Source: Sphingomonadaceae bacterium 3R27E2-A
GTDB lineage: Bacteria > Pseudomonadota > Alphaproteobacteria > Sphingomonadales > Sphingomonadaceae
Reading direction: 5' to 3'
Assembly (NCBI GenBank): GCA_005503165.1
Contig: SCNT01000002.1
Location: 62,001-126,000 of the forward strand
Length of the DNA stretch: 64,000 nucleotides
Position 1 is the first letter of the stretch, and the number at the start of each line of letters is the position of its first letter. The notes below the pieces were generated by a model. It was not told where the DNA came from. It ran no database searches and saw only the letters and a program-made list of their open reading frames with translations. The position numbers and the translations under genes are program-made. Below, piece after piece: positions 1 to 9,519 of the stretch.

Positions 1-2272
1 TCTTGGGCAGCCGACCTTCCTCCTCGTCTAGGATCGCGTGGAACGCCCGGCGCTTGATCGCGGCCAGTTCCTCGCCGACCAGCGCGCCGTCGCCGGTCAC
101 GCTCGATGCGACGATGTCGATGAGCCGGTCGGCACCGTGGAGGCGGCCCCAGAGATAATCGTTCTCGCGGTAGGCTCGGCTGAAGAAGGCGCCGAAGGCG
201 TTGAACTCGATACCCTTGAGCATTGCCGCGGCGCCCCCGGTGCGGATCGCGGTCGCGTCGGAGGGCGAGATGCGGTCGATCTTGATCGGATCGAACTCGT
301 CGAACCCCTCGCCCTGCAGCAGCGGCAGCGTCGCGATGTCGTAGAAGGGATAGCCCAGATAGGCGAGCAGCAGCGCGCGCCGGTCGTCCTTGGGCAAAGC
401 GCCCAGCCCCTCGGCGATCAGCGCGTCGGCGGCGGCATCGGCGCCGATCAGGTCGCGCCGCACGCCGATCGCCTCGATCCATTGTCCGGCATCGGCGTCG
501 GCGGGCAGGTCCAGGTCGGCGAACCAGCTGTCGCCCTCGCGCTCGAGATACATGCCGAGCGCGGCGTAGATGGTGTCGCGCATCGCGTCGCAGGCGGGGT
601 CGCGCGCATCGCGCTTTGCCTCGACGACACGGTCGAGCTCGCGCGCGAGGAAGCGCAGGCGGCGGACGCGGAAGCCGAGATCGTGGATGCGGAAGAAGGT
701 GACCGCATCGCTGCTGGCCCCCGCCCCGCGTTTTCCCGAAATACGGTCGAGCCCGCGCACGCGGACCTCGTCCCAGATGGTCTGGCGGCGGATGTCCCGG
801 TGAATGTCCCCTTCGGGCGGGGCGAGCCGGTCGACGATGCCGACCAGTTCCTCGACGATCGCCGACAGCTTGAGATGACCATAGGGCGAGAAGGCGAAGC
901 CCGCGCGCGCGGCGGCTTCCTCCTGCGCCTTGGCGCGCCATTTGGCGAGGCGCGCGATGTTGGGGGTGTCGAGGAAGAAGGTCGTGCCGAACAGCGCCGC
1001 CACCTGCTCCTCGACCTCGACCTTCATCGCGTCGACGATATGCTGCATGCGCCGGATGCGGCGCGACATGCCCTCGATCGCCTCGACATTGTCGCGGATC
1101 GGTTGTTCGCGCGGGATTTCGGACATTGCGCCGAGAATCGTCGGAAGGAAACCGGGCAGCCGCGCCGCCTCGCCCTCCGCGGCGTCGCCAGGCTTGCCGA
1201 TGCTGATCGCGCGGTAATCGGGCTTGGGGTCGATGTAGATGAAGCGCCGGTCGATCTCGCGCCGCGCGGGGCGCTGCTTGAGCGCGGAAATCGCAGGGCG
1301 GAACGGCGCGTTGGCGAGCACCGAGCCGTCGATGAGCACACGGTCGGCGGGATCACCCTCGCCGCCCGCGGGAAGCTGCGTCCGGATGAAGGCGTCGCGC
1401 CCGGGCCAGGCGACGCCGCGCTTTTCGAGCACGGCGTCGAGCTCGCGCAATGTGAAGGGCGGAAAGGCGCCCGGGAAACTCGCGGTCGCGCGCGCCGCGG
1501 CCGCGAGGCCCGGAACGTCGTCGAGCGGCTTACCCGAGCGGCCATCGGCGCGAAAATGCAGCACGAGCCGATGCTCGTCCTCGGTCACCCGCGGCGGGCT
1601 GTTGAGCGACAGAGGTACGCGATGCCCCGCGAAATCGGTGACCGACACGAACAGATCGACCGGCTGCCCGGCGGGCACCAGCGGCGGCCCCTGCGGCCCC
1701 GCCTCCATCGCGTCGAAGGCGTCGAGCAGCAGGTTCGAGAAGGTCGCGCCGCCGAAGGGCGGTTCGAACCAGCGCGCCCGCACGAAACGCGACAGCTTCG
1801 CGCGCACCTCGTCCTGCGCGCCCTCGCCCACGGTGCGGTCGATGACGTTGCCGCGCTTCTTCATCATCCAGCCGGCGATCGGCACGGCCCAGAATTTGGT
1901 CGCGCGGGACAGCGGGCGTGCATCGGGGTCGAGCAGGCTGTCGACGTCGGCATCCTTCAGCCACAGCTCGGTCAGCGGATCGAGCGACTGGCCGGTCGCA
2001 AGAGCGCGCGCGAGGAAGACCCCGTTGATGCCCCCCGCGCTCGCCCCCGCGACGATATCGGGCAGCACGCGCAGCCGCGTGCCGCTGCGCTCGGCGAGGG
2101 CGATGAGCAGGTCGCGATAGACAGCTCCCGACCCGCGCTGCCCGCCGCCGTCGTGAAAGGCGCGCGACGCCGCGGCGAGGCGCCAGACCTCCTTGGTGAC
2201 GCCGTGCATATAGACCGCCAGGCTGATGCCGCCGTAGCAAATCAGGGCGAAGCGCAGTTCCTTTTCCCGCAT
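1..2272 (-). CDS. Patatin-like phospholipase, DUF3376-type (3' end beyond window)
   Basis: This frame is open from an ATG at 2272 to the left edge, giving 757 codons without a stop, so the C-terminus is missing. The N-terminus carries the glycine-rich oxyanion segment (CYGGISLAVYMHG). The nucleophile elbow GASAG places the catalytic serine at about residue 78. The dyad aspartate lies in IDGSVLANAPF, at about D315. These are the hallmarks of the patatin lipase fold. The great length fits the large patatin-related proteins of alpha- and actinobacteria, which carry a long C-terminal DUF3376 region, rather than the roughly 300-residue stand-alone enzymes. The family hydrolyses acyl esters of phospholipids or neutral lipids; the substrate is unknown here. 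No signal peptide is seen, so it is probably cytosolic or peripheral. The family call is firm, the physiological role is not known. Confidence 0.88.
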   Translation of the reverse strand, partial: MREKELRFALICYGGISLAVYMHGVTKEVWRLAAASRAFHDGGGQRGSGAVYRDLLIALAERSGTRLRVLPDIVAGASAGGINGVFLARALATGQSLDPLTELWLKDADVDSLLDPDARPLSRATKFWAVPIAGWMMKKRGNVIDRTVGEGAQDEVRAKLSRFVRARWFEPPFGGATFSNLLLDAFDAMEAGPQGPPLVPAGQPVDLFVSVTDFAGHRVPLSLNSPPRVTEDEHRLVLHFRADGRSGKPLDDVPGLAAAARATASFPGAFPPFTLRELDAVLEKRGVAWPGRDAFIRTQLPAGGEGDPADRVLIDGSVLANAPFRPAISALKQRPARREIDRRFIYIDPKPDYRAISIGKPGDAAEGEAARLPGFLPTILGAMSEIPREQPIRDNVEAIEGMSRRIRRMQHIVDAMKVEVEEQVAALFGTTFFLDTPNIARLAKWRAKAQEEAAARAGFAFSPYGHLKLSAIVEELVGIVDRLAPPEGDIHRDIRRQTIWDEVRVRGLDRISGKRGAGASSDAVTFFRIHDLGFRVRRLRFLARELDRVVEAKRDARDPACDAMRDTIYAALGMYLEREGDSWFADLDLPADADAGQWIEAIGVRRDLIGADAAADALIAEGLGALPKDDRRALLLAYLGYPFYDIATLPLLQGEGFDEFDPIKIDRISPSDATAIRTGGAAAMLKGIEFNAFGAFFSRAYRENDYLWGRLHGADRLIDIVASSVTGDGALVGEELAAIKRRAFHAILDEEEGRLPK

Positions 2273-2469
2273 GGCCCGCGTGATAGCGCGGAACGGGGGG
2301 CGGCGTCACCCTTTGCAAAGTTCGGGAAAGTTCCGTCCTATGCGCGCGCGGTTTGGACCTGGCGCTGCGCTCGAGACGTCTGGGCGGCGACTACCGTCAT
2401 CCGCCGAAGCAAGAATTCGCGAACAGGCCGGCACAGCCGGATAATATAGGAAAGCGCCTTTTCGGCATG

Positions 2470-2590
2470 CCGGTTTTGGGGTGGATTCAAGACATCCCTA
2501 TTTTCCGCTCGTGTCGTGCGAAGTCGAGACGCCGCGAAGGCGCGCGCTCGCCATGGATGTCTCGACCGCGCCCGACACGAACGGGATTTG
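2470..2590. repeat. Dispersed palindromic repeat, family A copy 1
   Basis: An imperfect inverted repeat has arms built on GTCGTGCGAAGTCGAGAC and its complement, with the centre at about 2547. About 35 bases to its left (GGTTTTGGGGTGGATTC and on) also match the copy near 11.1 kb. The gene-free interval 2273-2700 holds this repeat and, at its right end, the leader of the TonB receptor gene. I see no other gene in it. Confidence 0.8.
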
Positions 2591-2700
2591 TAGGTCGGCC
2601 TGGCTGCTCCCGCCCGCAACCGCCCTTCATCCCCTCGATCCCCAAAACTGCTTGCCTTTGCGAATGTGTCGCACTAGCGGCGGGGCAACAGGAGCTGAGA

Positions 2701-4842
2701 ATGAATCGCAAATTGCTCGCCGCCGCGCTGACCGGCACCATGCTATCGGCGCCCGCATTCGCGCGGGACGCGCCCCCGGTCGATGCCGACGGCGGCGAAG
2801 ACACGATCATCGTCACCGCCGCGCGCACCGCGCTGCCGCCGAGCGCGCTGCCGCTCACCATCGACATCATCGACAAGGACAGCCTGGACCAGCAGATCGC
2901 GATCTCGGGCTCCATTACCGACGCCGTCGCGACGCTGACCCCCAGCTTCTCCCCGACGCGGCAGAAATTGTCGGGCGCGGGCGAGACGCTGCGCGGGCGC
3001 TCGCCGCTCTATGCGATCAACGGCATCCCGCAATCGACCCCGCTGCGCGACGGCAGCCGCGACGGCTTCACCATCGACGGTTTCTTCGTCGACCGCGTCG
3101 AGCTGATCTTCGGCTCGAACGCCTTGCAGGGGATCGGCGGCACCGGCGGCATCGTCAACCAGGTCACCGTGGGCGCGCCGACGCGCGAGGGCATTTCAGG
3201 CCGCGGGCTGGTGCAGGGAACGGCCGACGATGATTTTTCCAAGGCAGGCATGGGCGGCAAGGCCGCCGGCCTCGTCCAATATAAGGCCGGGCGCTTCGAC
3301 GCCACCGTCGGCGCGACATACGAAGTCCGCGGCATCTTTCGCGACGGCGAAGGGCGGCCGGTCGGGATCAACCTGACCCAGGGCGAAACCCAGGATTCGA
3401 AGACGCTCTCGCTGTTCGGCCGTTTCGGCTATTCGGTGACCGAGACGATGCGGCTCGACCTCATCGCCAGCCGCTTCGAATTGAAGGGCGACGGCGATTA
3501 TATCGTCGTTGCGGGGAACCGCGCGACCGGTCTGCCGACCAGCCAGCGCCGCGGCACGCCGCCGGGCGTTCCCGCCACCGGGCGCACCGAAAGCGTCGCG
3601 CTCTCGCTCACCGACCCCGAGCTGGGCGGCGGCAATTTCGTCAGCCAGCTCTTTTTCAACCGCAGCCGCGACACCTTCGGCGGCGAACCCGCCCCGATCG
3701 CGACGTTCCAGGATGCATCGATCGCGCCCGTCGGCACGCTGTTCGACCAGTCGCAGAACCGCAGCCGCAAATTCGGCGGCAAGATCAGCTATGAACGCGA
3801 AATGCCCGGATTCGAAGCGCTGACGCTGATCGCGGGCTTCGACGCGCTGTGGGATACGACCGAACAAAGGCTGATCGCTACCGATCGTTCGTGGGTGCCC
3901 CCCACCGATTTTCGCAGCCTCGCGCCCTTCGGCCAGGCCAATCTGAAATTGCTGGGCGGTGTCGTCCGCCTCGCCGGGGGCGCGCGCTATGAAAATGTCA
4001 AAATCACCATCGACGATTTCACGACGCTGGCATCGTCGGGCAGCACCTTCGTTGCGGGCGGCAGCCCGACCTTTTCCGACCTGTTGCTGAACGGCGGGCT
4101 GATCGTCGAGCCGGTCAAGGGCATCCGCGCCTATGCCAGCTATGCCGAGGGCTATACCGTCCCCGACGTCGGCCGCATCACCCGGGCGGTGCGGACCCCC
4201 GGGGTCGATATCGACGATTTCCTCGACATCTCGCCGATCATCTCGAACAATCGGGAATTGGGGCTGGAAGTGAAACGCGGGCCGCTCGACGCCAGCGCCA
4301 CCTATTTCTGGTCGTCGAGCAAGAAGGGCCAGCTGCTCATCGCGCGGCCCGACGGGATTTTCGACGTCCAGCGCCAGCCGGTCGAGATCGAGGGACTGGA
4401 AATCAACCTCGCGGTCCGGATGCCCATCGACGGGCTGACACTCTCGGCGGGCTATGCCCACATCCTGGGCCAGTTCGACGACGACGGCGATGGCGTGGTC
4501 GAAACCGACCTCGATGGGGCGAATATCTCGCCCGACCGGCTCAACCTCGCCGCGGCCTATAGTCGCGGCCCCCTGGCGGCGCGAGTCCAGACGCAATTCT
4601 ATCTGTCGCGCAGCTTCGACGGCCCGGCGCGCGACCCGCGCAATGATTTCAAAGGCTATGCGCTGACCGACGCCATCGTCCGTTATCAGACCGGCATCGG
4701 CGGGATCAGCCTCGCGGTGCAGAATCTGTTCGACAAGCAATATATCAGCTACGCGAGCGACACCCAGCGGCCGACCGACAATCTGTTCAACTTTGCGGGC
4801 CGCGGCCGGACCTTCACGCTCGGATGGGATTATCGTTTCTAG
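2701..4842 (+). CDS. TonB-dependent siderophore receptor
   Basis: This is an outer-membrane beta-barrel receptor of 713 residues. The chosen ATG is preceded by CAGGAG about ten bases upstream and opens a clean signal peptide ending in APAFA at residue 21; a longer in-frame extension upstream crosses a palindromic repeat and is rejected. The plug domain follows (about residues 50-170, with IIVTAAR at its start as a TonB-box-like segment and VERVELIFG-type sequence near 140). The rest is barrel, ending in WDYRF with a terminal phenylalanine, as expected for outer-membrane assembly. The stop codon abuts the start of a PepSY membrane protein, a common pairing in ferric-siderophore uptake. The ligand cannot be read from sequence; iron chelate is inferred from the neighbour. 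Confidence 0.92.
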   Translation: MNRKLLAAALTGTMLSAPAFARDAPPVDADGGEDTIIVTAARTALPPSALPLTIDIIDKDSLDQQIAISGSITDAVATLTPSFSPTRQKLSGAGETLRGRSPLYAINGIPQSTPLRDGSRDGFTIDGFFVDRVELIFGSNALQGIGGTGGIVNQVTVGAPTREGISGRGLVQGTADDDFSKAGMGGKAAGLVQYKAGRFDATVGATYEVRGIFRDGEGRPVGINLTQGETQDSKTLSLFGRFGYSVTETMRLDLIASRFELKGDGDYIVVAGNRATGLPTSQRRGTPPGVPATGRTESVALSLTDPELGGGNFVSQLFFNRSRDTFGGEPAPIATFQDASIAPVGTLFDQSQNRSRKFGGKISYEREMPGFEALTLIAGFDALWDTTEQRLIATDRSWVPPTDFRSLAPFGQANLKLLGGVVRLAGGARYENVKITIDDFTTLASSGSTFVAGGSPTFSDLLLNGGLIVEPVKGIRAYASYAEGYTVPDVGRITRAVRTPGVDIDDFLDISPIISNNRELGLEVKRGPLDASATYFWSSSKKGQLLIARPDGIFDVQRQPVEIEGLEINLAVRMPIDGLTLSAGYAHILGQFDDDGDGVVETDLDGANISPDRLNLAAAYSRGPLAARVQTQFYLSRSFDGPARDPRNDFKGYALTDAIVRYQTGIGGISLAVQNLFDKQYISYASDTQRPTDNLFNFAGRGRTFTLGWDYRF

Positions 4843-5928
4843 ATGATGGCATTGCTCGACACGCTCCACCGCTGGACCGGCGGCCTCATCGGGCTCGTGC
4901 TCGCGCTGATGGGGCTGTCGGGCACGATCCTGCTCTATGAGCATCTGTGGATCGGCGTGCCGGGCAGCGGCGATCCGCTGCGCGGCGACCTAGCCAGCAT
5001 CACCGCGGCGACCGAGCGGATGATGGCGATGCCCGGCGCGCAAGGCATCATCTATGCCGACGAGCGTTTCGGACTGCACCAGCTTCGTTTCGGCGAAGGC
5101 GCCGGCGCCTATGCCAGCCAGTCGGGCGAGATCGCGGCGCGCTGGGCGAGCCAGTGGGAGCGGCCCGAGCTGTGGATCTTCGATTTCCACCACCATCTCT
5201 TCGCCGGCGACAGCGGCGAATGGGTGATCGGCATCGCGGGGCTCTGCGGGCTGTTCTTCGTCATTTCGGGAGCGATCCTGTGGTGGCGGACGCGGAAGAC
5301 CTTTCAGCTTCGCCTCTGGCCCAGGCGGATGAGCCGCCCGTCGATCGTCTGGCACCACCGCGATATCGGCATCATCGCCGCGCCGCTGCTGCTGATCTCG
5401 ATCGTCACCGGCACGATGATGATCTTCCGCCCCTTCGCGCTCGGCGTGGTCGCGCCCTTCGGTCCGGTCGCCGAGACGGCGAGAGCGCTCGAGCCGCCAA
5501 AGTACAAGGGCGGCCTGCTAGCCGGGAAGCCCGACTATGCCGCGATGCTGGCCGAAGCGCGGCGCCGCTTCCCCGACGCCGAGTTCCGCATCCTCAGCCT
5601 CCCCCGCAAGCCCGGCGACCCGATCAGCCTGCGCATGAAGCAGCCCGCCGAATGGCTGCCCAACGGCCGCACCACGATGGCGTTCGACGCCGCGACGGGC
5701 GAGGTGCTCGCCGCCCGCGACGCGCTCGCGCTGCCCTCGGGCGCGCAGGCGTTCAACATGGCCTTCCCGATCCACGCATCGAAGGTCGGCGGCTGGACCT
5801 GGCGGATCCTGCTGACGATTTCGGGGCTCGCGATGACGCTCCTCGGCAGCTTCGCCGTGTGGAGCTTCTGGTTCCGGCGGCCGAAGCCGGTGAAGCGGGC
5901 GGTCAAGCAGCCGGCGCTGGCGACCTGA
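4843..5928 (+). CDS. PepSY-associated TM helix protein
   Basis: This 361-residue inner-membrane protein starts one base after the receptor's stop codon, so the two are translationally linked. It shows four hydrophobic segments: residues 12-33, about 122-146 (WVIGIAGLCGLFFVIS), about 175-197 and about 322-342, with periplasmic PepSY-like regions between them. This is the layout of the PiuB / PepSY_TM family. Members sit beside TonB siderophore receptors and are thought to act as reductases or accessory proteins in iron release, although the biochemistry is poorly defined. HHHLF-like and WHHRD histidine motifs beside the membrane segments could bind haem; that is inference. The end of the gene runs directly into a palindromic repeat. 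Confidence 0.88.
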   Translation: MMALLDTLHRWTGGLIGLVLALMGLSGTILLYEHLWIGVPGSGDPLRGDLASITAATERMMAMPGAQGIIYADERFGLHQLRFGEGAGAYASQSGEIAARWASQWERPELWIFDFHHHLFAGDSGEWVIGIAGLCGLFFVISGAILWWRTRKTFQLRLWPRRMSRPSIVWHHRDIGIIAAPLLLISIVTGTMMIFRPFALGVVAPFGPVAETARALEPPKYKGGLLAGKPDYAAMLAEARRRFPDAEFRILSLPRKPGDPISLRMKQPAEWLPNGRTTMAFDAATGEVLAARDALALPSGAQAFNMAFPIHASKVGGWTWRILLTISGLAMTLLGSFAVWSFWFRRPKPVKRAVKQPALAT

Positions 5929-5932
5929 CCGT

Positions 5933-6016
5933 CGCCCCCGCGAAGGCGGGGGCCGCAATCGGTTTACACGGCCGCGCTGCGTCGGGCGGCCAGCGGCCCC
6001 CGCCTTCGCCGGGGCT
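5933..6016. repeat. Palindromic repeat, family C copy 1
   Basis: Two arms (about 5933-5956 and 5991-6016) share CCCCGCGAAGGCGGGGGCC in opposite orientation. Each arm can also fold on itself. The element begins just past the PepSY gene stop and ends 57 bases before priA. It shares its core with the repeat between atpA and atpG. Confidence 0.75.
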
Positions 6017-6073
6017 ACGGCTTATTCGACCGCTTTCCTATTTTACCCGCCGCCCTATATCCTGCGCAGTCCC

Positions 6074-8242
6074 ATGACCCGCGCCCGCGTCCTCCTCCTG
6101 ACCGCCGCCCTCGGCCCGCTCGACTATCGCGTGCCCTATGGCAGCGAAGCGCCGCTCGGCAGCGTCGTCGTCGCGCCGCTCGGCCCGCGCAAGATGGGCG
6201 GCGTGGTGTGGGAGGACAGCGCGTTCGGCGCGCCCGAGGCGGTCGGCGACAACCGCCTGCGCAACCTCTACGAGGTCGTGCCCGTGCCGCCGGTGCCCGC
6301 GCCGCTCCGCCGTCTCGTCGAATGGACGAGCGACTATTATCTCGCGCCGCCGGGCGCTGTGCTGCGCATGGTGCTGCCCGGCGCCGCCTTTTCGGACGCG
6401 CGGCGCCCGATCGTCGAATATCGCGCCACCGGCGACATCCCCAAGCGCATGACGCCGCAACGTACGGTCGCGCTCGAAAAGATCGGCGACCGCCAGGGCA
6501 TGGTGCGCGAACTCGCGGCGCTCGCCGAGGTCAGCGATGCCGTGATCCGCGGGCTGGTCAATGCCGGCGCGCTCGAGGCGGTGAGCGTGTCGGCCGACGC
6601 GCCCTATCCCGAGCCCGACCCAAGCTTCGCGCCGCCCGACCTGTCGGACGAACAGACCGCGGCGGCCGCCGAACTTCGGGGGGCCGTCACCGCGGCGAAA
6701 TTCGAGACGCTGCTGCTCGACGGCGTCACCGGGTCGGGCAAGACCGAAGTCTATATGGAGGCGATCGCCGCCGCGGTCGAAGCGGGGCGGCAGACGCTCG
6801 TGCTGCTCCCCGAGATCGCGCTCACCGAACCGATGCTCACCCGCTTCGCCGCGCGCTTCGGCTGCGAACCCGTGCCCTGGCACTCGGGCCTCCGCGCGAC
6901 CGAGCGCCGCCGCGCCTGGCATGCGATTGCCAATGGCGAGGCGAAGATCGTCGTCGGGGCGCGCTCGGCCTTGTTCCTGCCCTATGCCGATCTCGGGCTG
7001 ATCGTCGTCGACGAGGCGCATGAGACGAGCTTCAAGCAGGAGGACGGCGTCCATTATCACGCGCGCGACGTCGCGGTGATGCGCGGGCATTTCGAGGGGC
7101 TGCCCGTCGTGCTGGCGAGCGCCACCCCCGCGCTCGAAAGCCTCGCGATGGTCGAGGCGGGGCGCTACCGCCATATCAGGCTGCCCGCGCGCTTCGGCGG
7201 CGCGACCCTTCCCGACCTAGCCGCGATCGACATGCGCCACGATCCGCCCGACCGCGGGACCTGGCTAGCGCCGCCTTTGGTCGATGCACTCGCTGACCGA
7301 TTACACAAGGGCGAGCAAAGCCTGCTCTTCCTCAACCGCCGCGGCTTCGCGCCGCTGACGCTCTGCCGCACCTGCGGGCATCGCATCCAGTGCCCGAACT
7401 GCACCGCCTGGATGGTCGAGCACCGGCTGGTCCACCGCCTCGCCTGCCACCATTGCGGCCATGTCATGCCGCCGCCGCGGCTTTGCCCCGAGTGCGAGGA
7501 CGAGGACAGCCTCGTTGCCTGCGGCCCCGGGGTCGAGCGCGTCGCCGACGAAGTTGCTTTGCGCTTTCCCGAGGCGCGCGTCGCGATCGTCACCTCGGAC
7601 ACGCTCTGGTCGCCCGCCAAGGCGGCGGAGTTCGTGGGCAACGTAGAGGGCGGCCTCGTCGACATCATCATCGGGACCCAGCTGGTCACCAAGGGCTATC
7701 ATTTCCCCAACCTCACCCTCGTCGGAGTGGTCGACGCCGACCTCGGGCTCGACGGCGGCGACCTCCGCGCGTCGGAGCGGACCTTCCAGCAGATCGCGCA
7801 GGTCGCGGGGCGCGCGGGGCGCGGGGTCAAGCCGGGCGAGGTGCTGATCCAGACGCGTGTGCCCGACGCCCCGGTGATGGCGGCGCTGGTCGCCAACGAC
7901 CGCGACGGTTTCTACGCCGCCGAGGCCGCGGCCCGGAAGTTTGCGGGCGCGCCGCCCTATGGACGCTTCGCTGCGCTGGTCATCTCGTCGGAGGACATCG
8001 AAGTCGCGCGCGGCGTCGCCAAGCGGCTGGGCGAAAAGGCGCCGGTCGCCGATGGGCTTGCGGTCTATGGCCCCGCGCCGGCCCCGCTCGCGATGCTGCG
8101 CGGGCGCCACCGCTTTCGCCTGTTGCTTCACGCGCCGCGCAGTTTCGACCTGCAGGGCACGATCCGCGAATGGGTCGGCGGCATCGACTGGCCCAGCAAG
8201 GCCCGCCTGGCGATCGACATCGATCCTTATAGTTTCGTCTGA
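6074..8242 (+). CDS. priA: Primosomal protein N' (replication restart helicase PriA)
   Basis: PriA recognises stalled forks and reloads the replicative helicase. The 722 residues match the usual length. Visible in order are an N-terminal DNA-binding region (about 1-195), Walker A GVTGSGKT (217-224), the DEAH box (313-316), and a cysteine cluster for two zinc ions (C431, C434, C440, C443, C458, C461, C471, C474). The C-terminal helicase lobe carries GTQLVTKGYHF and QVAGRAGRG. All key residues are present. It stands alone between two unrelated genes, downstream of a palindromic repeat. The start ATG is followed directly by TRARVLLL, which fits the usual N-terminus. Confidence 0.97.
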   Translation: MTRARVLLLTAALGPLDYRVPYGSEAPLGSVVVAPLGPRKMGGVVWEDSAFGAPEAVGDNRLRNLYEVVPVPPVPAPLRRLVEWTSDYYLAPPGAVLRMVLPGAAFSDARRPIVEYRATGDIPKRMTPQRTVALEKIGDRQGMVRELAALAEVSDAVIRGLVNAGALEAVSVSADAPYPEPDPSFAPPDLSDEQTAAAAELRGAVTAAKFETLLLDGVTGSGKTEVYMEAIAAAVEAGRQTLVLLPEIALTEPMLTRFAARFGCEPVPWHSGLRATERRRAWHAIANGEAKIVVGARSALFLPYADLGLIVVDEAHETSFKQEDGVHYHARDVAVMRGHFEGLPVVLASATPALESLAMVEAGRYRHIRLPARFGGATLPDLAAIDMRHDPPDRGTWLAPPLVDALADRLHKGEQSLLFLNRRGFAPLTLCRTCGHRIQCPNCTAWMVEHRLVHRLACHHCGHVMPPPRLCPECEDEDSLVACGPGVERVADEVALRFPEARVAIVTSDTLWSPAKAAEFVGNVEGGLVDIIIGTQLVTKGYHFPNLTLVGVVDADLGLDGGDLRASERTFQQIAQVAGRAGRGVKPGEVLIQTRVPDAPVMAALVANDRDGFYAAEAAARKFAGAPPYGRFAALVISSEDIEVARGVAKRLGEKAPVADGLAVYGPAPAPLAMLRGRHRFRLLLHAPRSFDLQGTIREWVGGIDWPSKARLAIDIDPYSFV

Positions 8243-8281
8243 CGCTGGTGGGATTTGACCGTCCGCGCCAACCGATCCGCC

Positions 8282-9040
8282 TCAATAATCGGGTTCGGCG
8301 CCGCCCAGCACCTGCGCCGCCTGCCCGCCGAGCCAAGCCATCGCCGCCGCCCATGGCTGGTGGCCATGGCTGATCCGCGCGACGCCGAGCGCGGCGAGTT
8401 CCTTGTGCGTCGGACCGCCCTTGCCGCGCAGGATGTTCACCGGAAGCGGCGAGGCGTCGCAGATCGCGCCGATGCATTTCGGGTCGAGCAGGAAGGGCAC
8501 GAACAGCGACCCCGCCCCCGCATCGGCATAGGCGCGCCCGCGTTCGAGCGTCGCAGCGACCAGCGCGTCGCCGTCCGCCGCGACGTCGGCGCCGCGAAAG
8601 GTATCGCAGCGGGCGTTGACGAAAATCCCGGTGTCGGCGGCGGCGCGATAGCGCGCCTGTGCCTCGGCGATCGGCAGCAGCGCATTCTCGCCGGGCAGCC
8701 GGTCCTCCATGTTGATCCCCGCCGCGCCCGCGGCGCGCGCCCGGCCGACCGATATGCCGACCGCGGCGGGATCGGCGCCGTAGCCCGATTCCATGTCGAT
8801 GGTGACAGGGAGGTCGGTGACCGACAGGATGCGCGCCAGATTTTCGAAGGCATCCTCGAGCGGGAAATCCTCGCCGTCGGCGCGGCCCTGCGCGCCAGCG
8901 ACGCCATAGCTGCCCGTCGCGATCGCCTTGGCGCCCGCGGCGGCGACCGCCTTCGCGCTGCCCGCATCCCAGATGTTGATCAGGATCAGCGGGTCGCCGC
9001 GGACATGGAGCGCTTTGAAGTGCGCGACTTTATCGGTCAT
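8282..9040 (-). CDS. Isocitrate lyase / PEP mutase family protein
   Basis: The 252 residues form one TIM-barrel domain of the isocitrate lyase / phosphoenolpyruvate mutase superfamily. Recognisable elements are the N-terminal INIWDAGSAKAVAAAG, the metal-site aspartate in TIDMESGYG, NMEDR (about residue 115), and IVNARCDTF. The family includes PEP phosphonomutase, carboxyphosphonoenolpyruvate mutase, methylisocitrate lyase and oxaloacetate decarboxylases, which act on 2-3 carbon alpha-keto or enol acids. The classical KKCGH loop of true isocitrate lyases is absent, so the exact reaction remains open. No phosphonate genes lie nearby. It points towards priA and is probably monocistronic. Confidence 0.87.
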   Translation of the reverse strand: MTDKVAHFKALHVRGDPLILINIWDAGSAKAVAAAGAKAIATGSYGVAGAQGRADGEDFPLEDAFENLARILSVTDLPVTIDMESGYGADPAAVGISVGRARAAGAAGINMEDRLPGENALLPIAEAQARYRAAADTGIFVNARCDTFRGADVAADGDALVAATLERGRAYADAGAGSLFVPFLLDPKCIGAICDASPLPVNILRGKGGPTHKELAALGVARISHGHQPWAAAMAWLGGQAAQVLGGAEPDY

Positions 9041-9076
9041 GATGGAACTCCCTTGTCGTCGATAATGGTCGGCGCG

Positions 9077-9508
9077 TCAGACGATAGCTGCGGGGGGCGC
9101 CGCGCCGAAGACCTGATCATGGCCGCTCTTCGTGTCCATATATTCGCGAATGCGGCGGACGCGCCTCCCCTGCATCTCGAAGATGAAGACATAGTCGAGC
9201 GCATAGGCGCGTCCATTGGAGAGCGTCGCGCACTGGCGCTGTTCGAAGACGACGCGGTCGCCCTCGGCGGTCAGCGAAATCGGCTCGATCTGCATCCCGT
9301 TGCTGAATAGCCGCGGATAATCGTCGAGAATGAAGCGCGTGATCGCCTCGGCGCCGATCATATGATCGGTCACGCCCAGCGCCACCGCGGTGGCGTTGCG
9401 CACCGGCGCGCGCCATTCGGCGTCGTCGGTGAGCACCGCGCGGATGGTCGCCGCGTCGCGCGTCGCGAAGGCGCGCCAGACGGCGAGCGCGGCTTGCTTG
9501 CTCTCCAT
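9077..9508 (-). CDS. SnoaL-like / NTF2-fold protein
   Basis: A small soluble protein of 143 residues with the cone-shaped NTF2/SnoaL fold signature. It has an N-terminal helix (AALAVWRAFATRDAATIRAVLTDD split over the first 30 residues), then W-R-A-P and a C-terminal strand pair ending in RVRRIREYMD. Such proteins are ester isomerases, dehydratases or ligand carriers, and no substrate can be assigned. The start follows a strong GAGGAGG Shine-Dalgarno and lies 11 bases after the ada stop, so it is the last gene of the DUF1203-ada operon. A link to alkylation damage is suggested by position only. Confidence 0.85.
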   Translation of the reverse strand: MESKQAALAVWRAFATRDAATIRAVLTDDAEWRAPVRNATAVALGVTDHMIGAEAITRFILDDYPRLFSNGMQIEPISLTAEGDRVVFEQRQCATLSNGRAYALDYVFIFEMQGRRVRRIREYMDTKSGHDQVFGAAPPAAIV

Positions 9509-9519
9509 GGCCGCCCTCC

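Noticed and set aside
38-2449. Long plus-strand open frame of about 800 codons opposite the patatin gene
   Set aside because: It is the antisense of the patatin-like gene, whose opposite strand has intact catalytic motifs. GC-rich DNA often leaves such frames open; its translation is low-complexity Arg/Ala/Gly/Asp and has no family.
2353-2700. N-terminal extension of the first TonB receptor by 116 codons
   Set aside because: It would translate a dispersed palindromic repeat and hide a good signal peptide and Shine-Dalgarno at 2701.
3196-4944. Minus-strand open frame of 582 codons over the first TonB receptor
   Set aside because: It is antisense to a receptor with signal peptide, plug and barrel. 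The composition is typical of an antisense GC-rich frame.
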